Notes under the pieces: model-generated
The model's database searches: none
What the model was told of the DNA's origin: nothing
What the model saw: only the letters and a program-made list of their open reading frames with translations
Origin: Candidatus Acidiferrales bacterium
Lineage (GTDB): Bacteria > Acidobacteriota > Terriglobia > Acidiferrales > UBA7541
Length of the DNA: 38,792 bases
NCBI GenBank assembly: GCA_030037335.1
Contig: JASHRN010000060.1
Span: forward strand, 1 to 38,792
Reading direction: 5' to 3'
Part shown: one piece after another, positions 32,242 through 38,792 of the stretch
Layout: each line of letters begins with the position of its first letter
Numbering within the stretch: the stretch's first letter is position 1
Program-made: the position numbers and the translations under genes

Positions 32242-33306
32242 CTAGTCGCTGGCAGGTTTTGCGCTGGCGGTTTGCGAGAATCGCACAAGCGAGTCGAGCT
32301 TTTCGCGCGCGGCGCCGGAGTCAATGGATTCCGTCGCGAGGCGAACCCCTTCGAGGAAATTCGCGGCGCGCCCAGCGGCAACAAGCGCGGCGGATGCATT
32401 CGCGAGAACGATGTCGCGGTGCGGCGTGTGTTCGCGATAGAGCAGCGAGCGGCCAAAAATTTTGTGAATGATTTCGGCGTTCTGTTTGGCGTCGCCGCCT
32501 GCGTAGGCGTTCGCCGGCGCGCGGCGGAGGCCGAAATCCTCGGGAGAAACCTTGTACGTGCGAATCGCGCCAGAGTTGAGTTCGGCGACATGCGTCTCGC
32601 CGCTGAGAGAAATTTCATCGAGGCCGTCCGCGCCGTGAACGACGAATGCGCGTTTGACTCCGAGCTGCGCAAGCGCCCGCGCGAGAAGTTCCGTGTGATG
32701 CGGCAAGGAAACGCCGACAACCTGCGCGGTGGCTCCCGCGGGATTGGTGAGAGGTCCAAGCAAATTGAAAACCGTGCGAACGCCGAGCGCGCGGCGCACC
32801 GGCATGGCATGCTTCATCGCCGTATGAATCGCGGGCGCGAAAAGAAAGCCGATACCGATCTCTTCGATGGCCTGCCGAACGCGCTCAGGCGGCTGCTCAA
32901 TAGCGACGCCGAATTGTTCCAGGACGTCCGCAGAGCCGCAATGAGAGCTGGACGTGCGATTGCCGTGTTTGGCCACGCGCACGCCTGCGCCCGCGACGAC
33001 GAAAGCGGTGGCAGTCGAAATGTTGAACGTGCCGCACCCGTCTCCGCCTGTACCGCAGGTGTCGACGAGCATTTCGTCCGCGTGCCCGTGGCCGTCGGGG
33101 AAAATTCTTACGGCATGGCGGCGCATCGCCGTGGCGAAGCCCACCAGTTCATCGACAGTTTCGCCTTTCATGCGCAGCGCGATGAGCAGCGCCGCGATGA
33201 GCGCGTCATTGGCATTGCCGGAGAGGATTTGCTCCATGCACGTTTCGGCTTCTTCACGGGAAAGATTTTCTCGGCCGATGAGTTTTTTGAGCGCGTGCGG
33301 GATCAT
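32242..33306 (-). CDS. trpD: Anthranilate phosphoribosyltransferase
   Basis: TrpD (354 residues) joins anthranilate and PRPP in tryptophan biosynthesis. The PRPP and anthranilate motifs are clear: LVDTCGTGGDGCGTFNIST in parts (GTGGDG), VAKHGNRTSSSHCGSADVLEQFG in parts (KHGNR, SADVLEQFG), NLLGPLTNPA and HGADGLDEIS. The variant SSSHCGS replaces the more common AVSSRSGS. ATG 33306 is chosen because AGAGG precedes it and the family begins with MIPHALKKL-like residues; the frame stays open to 33456 but that part is unlike the family. No other trp genes are in the window. Confidence 0.93.
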   Translation of the reverse strand: MIPHALKKLIGRENLSREEAETCMEQILSGNANDALIAALLIALRMKGETVDELVGFATAMRRHAVRIFPDGHGHADEMLVDTCGTGGDGCGTFNISTATAFVVAGAGVRVAKHGNRTSSSHCGSADVLEQFGVAIEQPPERVRQAIEEIGIGFLFAPAIHTAMKHAMPVRRALGVRTVFNLLGPLTNPAGATAQVVGVSLPHHTELLARALAQLGVKRAFVVHGADGLDEISLSGETHVAELNSGAIRTYKVSPEDFGLRRAPANAYAGGDAKQNAEIIHKIFGRSLLYREHTPHRDIVLANASAALVAAGRAANFLEGVRLATESIDSGAAREKLDSLVRFSQTASAKPASD

Positions 33307-33365
33307 GGTCAGTGCCTCTTGGGCCATCACGAAGGCACAAAAGGCACAATTCAACACAGTTAGTG

Positions 33366-33529
33366 TATAATAGAACGCGATATACCTTGGGAGGCCGCTT
33401 CCGGCGACCTCCCAAAGAGCATGACCACTACCATGGCCTGCTTTCGACTCGCTCATGAGGCTTAATCGAAAGTGGGCCTTAGTGTTATGGCCTGCGGATC
33501 GGTAGGTCTTGCAGCGAATCAGCAGGCTA
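33366..33529 (+). ncRNA. Candidate structured RNA between trpD and a hypothetical gene
   Basis: A perfect TATAAT (33366-33371) is followed by three stem-loops: TTGGGAG/CTCCCAA with an inner GCCG/CGGC (33387-33415); a 13-bp stem GGCCTGCTTTCGA (33435-33447) with TCGAAAGTGGGCC (33466-33478); and TGGCCTGC (33488-33495) with GCAGGCTA (33522-33529). The 13-bp stem needs two G-U pairs on the plus strand and has two mismatches on the minus strand, which favours a plus-strand RNA. There is no good -35 and no clear terminator after it. Not a family I recognise. Confidence 0.4.
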
Positions 33530-33578
33530 AGTCTCTAATTTCATCGTTTTGCGTCCCTGTAAGAACTTTCTCCCTTAA

Positions 33579-34004
33579 TCATTTAGCTCCAGTTTTCTTT
33601 CCACTTTGGCGTTCCAAAAGCAGAGGTTGCTGTCGTTGAGACTGTAAATATTCCGCTGGAACCTCTCCGACGAACATTGACTCCCCTTCGTCCCACCGGA
33701 TCGCAATAGATCTGGATTCCTTATAGTCATAACCTATATAATCCATGAATGTCTTGGCGGAAAATCCAGCACCATTCCCTTTCACACCGTATGCCAACCT
33801 GTAAGCCCTCGGGTCTTTCTTTGTTATGGGCCGTATACCTATCTGGCGTTTGGAGCCATCCCAAAGCACCAGAACAAATTCCACTGCTTCCCTTTCGAGA
33901 ATAGCTGTAGCGGATTTGTTCAGCGAGATGCGGCCAAGCCTGTTGAGAGTCAAGCCGGGAGAACCGCTTCTCCGAATTTTACGTTCAAATATTTCCCACG
34001 GCAT
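33579..34004 (-). CDS. Hypothetical protein, 141 residues
   Basis: ATG 34004 is supported by AGGAGG about nine bases upstream; the frame extends to 34067 but that part lacks a start signal. The sequence starts MPWEIFERKI, then SGSPGLTLNRLGRISLNKSAT, which might be a compact barrel-like segment, followed by an aromatic-rich middle (RAYRLAYGVKGNG, TFMDYIGYDYKESRSIAIRW) and a basic C-terminus. No membrane segment or signal peptide. I do not recognise a family. A TTGACT (34062-34067, minus) could be the -35 of its promoter. Confidence 0.6.
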   Translation of the reverse strand: MPWEIFERKIRRSGSPGLTLNRLGRISLNKSATAILEREAVEFVLVLWDGSKRQIGIRPITKKDPRAYRLAYGVKGNGAGFSAKTFMDYIGYDYKESRSIAIRWDEGESMFVGEVPAEYLQSQRQQPLLLERQSGKKTGAK

Positions 34005-34151
34005 CTGTATTTCCTCCTGGCAGCCAGTTACAATGAAACAATGCCGTAGGTTCCATGTAAAAGTCAAGTAGTTTGTGTTGCTGAATAGGAGTTTGGGGGA
34101 AGGCTTTCTGTTGGGTTCAGCACAGCTAGATTATGTTCATGTGTGTAGCTC

Positions 34152-34180
34152 TTGCTATAGCTTTCAGTTCGAAGTAGACT
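34152..34180 (+). promoter_or_regulatory. Likely sucCD promoter
   Basis: TTGCTA (34152-34157) and TAGACT (34175-34180) are 17 bp apart. Transcription would start near 34187. The region is visibly more AT-rich than the neighbours. Confidence 0.45.
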
Positions 34181-34226
34181 TATTAGCTTTTGTGGCGGGA
34201 ATAATTCTAGCACTACTGGAAGGCGA

Positions 34227-35396
34227 ATGAAGATACACGAGTATCAGGCGAAGGGCATTTTAGCCAAGTTTGGAGTGCCGATTCCGCGCGGCGAAGTGGT
34301 GTTCAAAAAAGAGGACGCGAAGGCCGCGGCGCAGAAAATCGGGACGCCGGTAGTGGTGGTGAAGGCGCAGATTCACGCGGGCGGGCGTGGAAAAGGAGGC
34401 GGAGTAAAGCTGGCGCGTTCGCCGGAACAGGCGAGCGAGCTGGCGGGACAAATTCTGGGAATGAAGCTGGTGACGCCGCAGACGGGCGCCGAAGGAAGAA
34501 TCGTGCGGCGGCTGCTGATCGAGCAGGGGCTCGATATCAAGCGCGAATTGTATTTGAGCATTCTGGTGGACCGCGCGGCGGAAGCGCCGGTGATTTTGGC
34601 GAGCGCGTCGGGCGGAATGGAAATTGAAGAAGTGGCGAAAGACTATCCCGAAGCCATTTTGCGCGAAGTGATTTCACCAGCCGCTGGACTTCAGAGTTAT
34701 CAGGTGCGGAAAATTGTTTTTGGATTGGGGTTGCCCGCGGAAATGGTCAAAGTCGCCGAGCCGTTTCTTCAATCCCTCTACCGCGCCTTTCTAGCGACCG
34801 ACGCCTCGCTGCTGGAAATCAATCCGCTTGTTCTCACCGGCGACGGCAAGCTGATCGCTCTCGACGCAAAGATGAATTTTGACGACAACGCGCTCTCGCG
34901 CCATCCGGAAATTGCCGAGATGCGTGATCTGGATGAAGAGACGCCGCTCGAAGTCGAAGCCTCCAAGTACAAACTGAATTACATTCAGCTTGACGGCAAC
35001 GTCGCGTGCATGGTGAACGGTGCGGGCTTGGCGATGGCGACGATGGACATTATCAAGCTCGCAGGCGGTAATCCCGCGAATTTCTTGGACGTAGGCGGCG
35101 GCGCGTCGGCGGAACAGGTGAAAAACGCGTTCAAGATTTTGCTCGGCGATCCAAATGTGCACGCCGTGTTCATCAATATCTTTGGAGGCATCTTGCGCTG
35201 CGATGTCCTGGCGACGGGAGTTGTGAACGCAGCGCACGATCTAAAGATCAAAGTGCCGGTAGTCGTAAGGATGGAAGGCACGAACGTCGAGAAAGGAAAA
35301 GAAATTTTGCAGAAATCGGGGCTGAATTTCACAGTAGCGACGGGAATGAAAGACGGCGCGGAAAAAGTCGTCGCGCTTGCGGGAGGCGCGCGATGA
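34227..35396 (+). CDS. sucC: Succinyl-CoA synthetase subunit beta
   Basis: SucC (389 residues) is the ATP-grasp subunit of succinyl-CoA synthetase, the TCA-cycle enzyme that makes ATP/GTP from succinyl-CoA. Seen: [41 protein letters not shown] in parts ([13 protein letters not shown]), [33 protein letters not shown] and [20 protein letters not shown] in parts ([12 protein letters not shown]). Length is standard. GGAAGG (34218-34223) precedes the ATG. Its TGA overlaps the sucD ATG (ATGA at 35393-35396). Confidence 0.95.
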   Translation: MKIHEYQAKGILAKFGVPIPRGEVVFKKEDAKAAAQKIGTPVVVVKAQIHAGGRGKGGGVKLARSPEQASELAGQILGMKLVTPQTGAEGRIVRRLLIEQGLDIKRELYLSILVDRAAEAPVILASASGGMEIEEVAKDYPEAILREVISPAAGLQSYQVRKIVFGLGLPAEMVKVAEPFLQSLYRAFLATDASLLEINPLVLTGDGKLIALDAKMNFDDNALSRHPEIAEMRDLDEETPLEVEASKYKLNYIQLDGNVACMVNGAGLAMATMDIIKLAGGNPANFLDVGGGASAEQVKNAFKILLGDPNVHAVFINIFGGILRCDVLATGVVNAAHDLKIKVPVVVRMEGTNVEKGKEILQKSGLNFTVATGMKDGAEKVVALAGGAR

Positions 35397-36277
35397 GCGT
35401 TCTTGTGAATGAGCAAACGCGCGTTGTAGTGCAAGGACTGACTGGGCGCGAAGGCGGATTCCACGCCGAGCAGATGATTGCCTACGGCACGAAAGTTGTC
35501 GCGGGTGTGACGCCGGGAAAAGGCGGCACAAAACATCTCAACGTTCCGGTGTTCAACACAGTGGCCGATGCGGTGCGCGAGACAGCCGCGAACGCATCCG
35601 CAATTTTTGTGCCGCCGCCGTTCGCCGCGGACGCTGTGCTGGAAGCAATTGACGCGAAGCTGCCGCTCGTTGTCTGTATTACCGAGGGAATTCCCACGCT
35701 CGATATGGTCCGCGTCGCAGCGGTGCTGCGTTCCTCAAAAACACGGCTCATCGGACCGAACTGTCCCGGCCTGATTTCCCCGGGAAAATGCAAAATCGGA
35801 ATTATGCCGGGCCATATTCATAAGCAAGGTAATGTGGGACTGGTAAGCCGCAGCGGAACTCTCACCTATGAAGCGGTGGACCAACTGACGCGCCTCGGAA
35901 TCGGGCAATCGACGTGCATCGGCATCGGCGGCGATCCAATTATTGGAACGAGCTTTCTCGATGCCATCAAAATGTTCAATGAAGATGCGGAGACGCACTC
36001 CATCGTGATGATTGGCGAGATCGGCGGAAACGCCGAGGAAGTCGCAGCGGAGTACATCAAGGCGCATGTGAAAAAGCCCGTCGTCGGATTTATCGCCGGC
36101 CAGACCGCGCCTCCGGGTCGGCGCATGGGACACGCAGGCGCCATTATCAGCGGCGGGCAGGGAACCGCAAAAACGAAATACGCGGCAATGCAGGCGGCAG
36201 GGATTCACACCGTGCAGAGTCCTGCGGACATTGGAAGTACGATGGCGGCGGTTTTGGGAAAGGCCGCATCGAGGTAA
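35393..36277 (+). CDS. sucD: Succinyl-CoA synthetase subunit alpha
   Basis: SucD (294 residues) carries the active-site histidine that is phosphorylated; it is in [19 protein letters not shown] (read as GHAGAII). CoA-binding motifs include [18 protein letters not shown] in parts ([14 protein letters not shown]), VNT/NTVADAV and [11 protein letters not shown], and [20 protein letters not shown] (seen as [11 protein letters not shown]). The ATG overlaps the sucC stop, so the pair is translationally coupled. Confidence 0.95.
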   Translation: MSVLVNEQTRVVVQGLTGREGGFHAEQMIAYGTKVVAGVTPGKGGTKHLNVPVFNTVADAVRETAANASAIFVPPPFAADAVLEAIDAKLPLVVCITEGIPTLDMVRVAAVLRSSKTRLIGPNCPGLISPGKCKIGIMPGHIHKQGNVGLVSRSGTLTYEAVDQLTRLGIGQSTCIGIGGDPIIGTSFLDAIKMFNEDAETHSIVMIGEIGGNAEEVAAEYIKAHVKKPVVGFIAGQTAPPGRRMGHAGAIISGGQGTAKTKYAAMQAAGIHTVQSPADIGSTMAAVLGKAASR

Positions 36278-36340
36278 GAAGCAATGGCTAGTAACGATTG
36301 ACTCGAAAACAGCAAAGCACAAAATCGAGGAGAGCAAACA

Positions 36341-36760
36341 TTGGCAATCGAAAAAACGTTGGCAATTATCAAACCCGACGCAGTGGGCCGCGGCTTGGCG
36401 GGAGACATTCTCAAGCATATTCACGAAGCGAAATTCAAAATCGTTGCCGTCAAGTCGTTGCGGCTAACAAAGAGCGAAGCCGAGGGATTTTATGCGGTTC
36501 ATCGTGAGCGTCCCTTCTTCAAGGATCTCACGGAGTTCATGAGTTCCGGAAAAGTGGTCGTGATGGCGCTGGAAGCGGAAAACGCCATCGCGCGCTGGCG
36601 CGAAACGATGGGAGCCACCGATCCCGCGAAAGCCGCGCCAGGCACGATTCGCAAGACATATGGGACCAGCATCCAGAATAACTGCACCCACGGCTCGGAT
36701 GCACCAGACACCGCCCGCTTCGAAATTTCCTATTTTTTCTCAGGAATGGAACTGATTTAG
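36341..36760 (+). CDS. ndk: Nucleoside diphosphate kinase
   Basis: Ndk (139 residues) balances nucleoside triphosphate pools. Motifs: [19 protein letters not shown], the Arg-containing loop [15 protein letters not shown], and the phosphohistidine region [15 protein letters not shown] (usually NAVHGSD; Cys-Thr replaces Ala-Val). It starts at TTG 36341 with GAGGAG at 36327-36332. Its stop overlaps the last bases of the convergent FecR-like gene. Confidence 0.93.
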   Translation: MAIEKTLAIIKPDAVGRGLAGDILKHIHEAKFKIVAVKSLRLTKSEAEGFYAVHRERPFFKDLTEFMSSGKVVVMALEAENAIARWRETMGATDPAKAAPGTIRKTYGTSIQNNCTHGSDAPDTARFEISYFFSGMELI

Positions 36761-37410
36761 GGGAAGTCCGGGCTTTCCTGCAGCTCTTGAACGGTATAAA
36801 TTATCGCTGCAACCGCTGCAGTCAGGAAGAACAAAAAGAGAATCAGCCTGCGCCGTCTGCGCGCTGTCTTTGGTTGATCCTGGTTATCGCTGTCATTCAC
36901 AATGCGAACGCCATAGGTTCGTCCGGGCGCGAGAGTATACGATTCGCCGTCCAGCTCCAGGTCGAGCGGCCCCGCGACCGTTGCGATTTTCAGCTCGTCC
37001 TTGCTCATCAGTGTTACCTGTGCGTGCGTCAGTTGCGGTGTTTTCGGCTTAACCAGCACGTCGTCTGCACTAACCGCAAACCCTGTGCCTTGGGGCGCCG
37101 CAAACTCAAGAGTCCCTGCTGACAGCACTGCCGTGACCCCTTCTTTTCCATTCGCGAGTGTCACCCGGGTCGAAGCCGGAATGTAAATTTGATCGGCGCC
37201 AAATTGCAGGTGAATTCTCCCATCCGGATTGGTCGAGAGCGCGTCACCTGCAAACACATTGGAACCATTCGTAGCTGCAATCCCGTCAATCTGCGACGAT
37301 TCCGTTTGTAGGACGAAACCGAGCACACGATCTGCGGCGTTCGCCGTGGGTAGGTCCGCCAGCGATGCCACGAGAATGGCAATCAGCACGGTTCTGCAGA
37401 AGATGCGCAC
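36757..37410 (-). CDS. FecR-like exported protein with C-terminal membrane helix
   Basis: The 217-residue protein has a signal peptide ([20 protein letters not shown]) followed by a FecR-like beta domain (about 35-120). That domain shows [28 protein letters not shown] and [20 protein letters not shown] in pieces ([19 protein letters not shown]). A basic stretch RRRRR and a single helix (about 189-207) lie near the C-terminus, so it is anchored at the membrane. It does not have the helical N-terminal part of sensor FecR proteins, and no sigma factor or TonB receptor is next to it. FecR domains also occur in unrelated exported proteins. Confidence 0.68.
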   Translation of the reverse strand: MRIFCRTVLIAILVASLADLPTANAADRVLGFVLQTESSQIDGIAATNGSNVFAGDALSTNPDGRIHLQFGADQIYIPASTRVTLANGKEGVTAVLSAGTLEFAAPQGTGFAVSADDVLVKPKTPQLTHAQVTLMSKDELKIATVAGPLDLELDGESYTLAPGRTYGVRIVNDSDNQDQPKTARRRRRLILFLFFLTAAVAAIIYTVQELQESPDFP

Positions 37411-37529
37411 ATCTCCTCCGAGAGGATTTCGCCCTACAATTTAGACTCTACCTTGGGCCGCGTCAATTCTCGTTTGTGGCCTGTGCCTCAAGAGAAAACC
37501 TGCAACCATTGCCGCGGGTCAGCTTGACT

Positions 37530-37592
37530 CTTCTTGCAAACGGGGCCCCCAGGTCCCCGGATAGGGGAGCCTGGGGATCGTCACGCAAGAAG
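37530..37592. repeat. Long interrupted inverted repeat before lepA
   Basis: The outer arms are CTTCTTGC (37530-37537) and GCAAGAAG (37585-37592). The inner stem CCCCAGG (37547-37553) pairs with CCTGGGG (37570-37576), with CCCC/GGGG (37555-37558/37564-37567) around loop GGATA. It may be a repeat unit or a bidirectional terminator, but no T tract follows. The rest of the 364-bp gap 37411-37774 shows nothing else I can support; a TTGACA at 37720-37725 has no convincing -10. Confidence 0.55.
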
Positions 37593-37774
37593 TCAAAATT
37601 CGAACTGACCCATTACCCACTCCGCCTCTGCTTTTCGCCCGCCACAATCTGTGGCACACTCGAAGTCTGCCGGTCGCATCGTGCGTCCGCTAAATCCAGC
37701 TGCTAGAAAGGAATCTGAATTGACAAAGAGAGGCTGTGCCTCCTTGCATCTTTTCCTCTTTGCTTCTTGATCTT

Positions 37775-38792
37775 ATGGACCCCAGCTTCATTCGCAACTT
37801 TTGCATCATCGCCCATATCGACCACGGCAAATCGACGCTCGCCGACCGCCTCCTTGAGCTGACCGGCGCGCTCAGCGAACGCGAAATGACCGCTCAGGTG
37901 CTCGATTCGATGGACCTCGAACGCGAGCGCGGCATCACCATCAAGGCCAAGAGCATTCGCCTTCATTACACCGCTCGTGACGGCAAGGAATATCGCCTCA
38001 ATCTCATCGACACTCCCGGTCACGTCGATTTCTCCTACGAAGTTTCGCGCGCGCTTTCCGCCTGCGAAGGTGCGTTGCTCGTCGTCGATGCCAGCCAGGG
38101 TGTCGAGGCGCAGACTGTCGCCAACGCCTTTCTCGCCTCGCGCCACAATCTCGCAATCATTCCTGTGATCAACAAAATTGATCTGCCCGCAGCCGAGCCC
38201 GAGCGCGTCAAAGAGCAAATTGAAAATGTCCTCGCCATTCCCGCCAGCGACGCGCTACTCATTAGCGCAAAAAGCGGCATCGGCGTCGCGGAAGTTCTCG
38301 AAGCCGTTGTCACGCGCGTTCCTCCGCCGACTGGTTCCGCGGAAGCTCCACTTCGCGCCCTGATTTTCGATTCGTGGTTCGATTCCTATCGTGGCGCCGT
38401 CATTCTCGTTCGCGTCATGGAAGGTCGCATCGCCCCGCGCATGAAAATCCGTTTATGCGCCATGGACCAGATTTACGAAGTCGAAGATCTCGGCGTCCTC
38501 ACGCCCAAGGCCATCCCGTTGCAAGAGCTCGCTGCCGGCGACGTCGGCTTCGTCATCGCCAATATCAAGCGCGTCGCCGATGCGCGCGTCGGAGACACCA
38601 TCGTTGAAGCCGACCGCCCCGCCGCGCCCCTCCCCGGCTTTGAAGCCATCAAGCCCATGGTTTTCGCCGGCCTTTATCCCGTGAATGCCAGCGACTACGA
38701 AGTTCTCCGCGACGCCCTCGGTAAGCTCCAGCTCAACGATGCTGCCTTTTTCTACGAACCCGAAAACTCCGTGGCTCTCGGCTTCGGTTTCC
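37775..38792 (+). CDS. lepA: Elongation factor 4 LepA (partial, runs off the window)
   Basis: The open frame gives 339 residues and continues past the end. LepA is a ribosomal GTPase that promotes back-translocation and initiation fidelity. G1 [14 protein letters not shown], switch [18 protein letters not shown] in parts (RGITIKAK), G3 [13 protein letters not shown]4 INKIDLP and G5 SAKSG are all present, followed by domain II ([19 protein letters not shown]) and the start of domain III ([15 protein letters not shown]). ATG 37775 is the natural family start; no ribosome site is visible. Confidence 0.94.
   Translation, partial: MDPSFIRNFCIIAHIDHGKSTLADRLLELTGALSEREMTAQVLDSMDLERERGITIKAKSIRLHYTARDGKEYRLNLIDTPGHVDFSYEVSRALSACEGALLVVDASQGVEAQTVANAFLASRHNLAIIPVINKIDLPAAEPERVKEQIENVLAIPASDALLISAKSGIGVAEVLEAVVTRVPPPTGSAEAPLRALIFDSWFDSYRGAVILVRVMEGRIAPRMKIRLCAMDQIYEVEDLGVLTPKAIPLQELAAGDVGFVIANIKRVADARVGDTIVEADRPAAPLPGFEAIKPMVFAGLYPVNASDYEVLRDALGKLQLNDAAFFYEPENSVALGFGF

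Noticed and set aside
32272-33363. A 363-residue plus-strand open frame opposite trpD
   Set aside because: Antisense to a clear trpD with all motifs; Arg/Ala/Gly-rich shadow composition.
33307-33578. A T-box or trp leader peptide for trpD on the minus strand
   Set aside because: No run of Trp codons, no T-box sequence AGGGTGG, and the main stem pairs better on the plus strand.

Overview
The window looks like a chromosomal segment from a mid-to-high-GC Gram-negative bacterium. The gene content best fits Acidobacteriota: a rimP-nusA-infB-ylxP-rbfA-truB cluster, MscL with a zinc-ribbon tail, exported proteins rich in FG-GAP and Ig-like repeats, and dispersed palindromic repeats. That placement is inferred from gene content and sequence style; there is no rRNA to confirm it.

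Layout. 1-934: end of an unidentified gene, then an OmpH/Skp-like periplasmic chaperone gene with a near-consensus promoter. 1037-7685: the translation/transcription operon rimP-nusA-infB-ylxP-rbfA-truB, with a terminator-like hairpin in its leader. 7686-10625 (minus): a secretin whose C-terminal pore domain is interrupted by a predicted seven-bladed FG-GAP propeller. 10758-16067: an iron-transport operon with an FTR1 permease fused to a DUF2318 domain, two MacB/FtsX-type permeases, an ABC ATPase fused to a DtxR-type metal-sensor domain, and a Cys-rich DUF971 protein. A strong inverted repeat lies at its predicted transcription start. 16144-22174: amino-acid permease with a USP-like tail, MscL, FHA-GAF protein, thioredoxin reductase and proline dehydrogenase. 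22235-25200: large exported protein, a VOC gene between two copies of a palindromic repeat, and tRNA-Glu. 25201-31656: M20 peptidase, then a minus-strand exported operon (Ig-like lipoprotein, small exported protein, matrixin protease) with overlapping stop/start codons, and a PCMT-like methyltransferase. 31838-33306: more repeats and a lone trpD. 33366-33529: a structured intergenic region that may encode an RNA. 33579-38792: small hypothetical, sucCD, ndk, FecR-like protein and the start of lepA.

The two most unusual items are both domain architectures. One is the ATPase-DtxR fusion in an FTR1/DUF2318/ABC iron operon that lacks a P19-type periplasmic protein. The other is the propeller-in-secretin protein, in which blades 2, 4 and 6 keep the calcium motif while the odd blades have lost it. 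Next most interesting are the candidate operator at 10794-10818, the modular hairpin repeat family with compensatory base changes, and the candidate RNA upstream of trpD.
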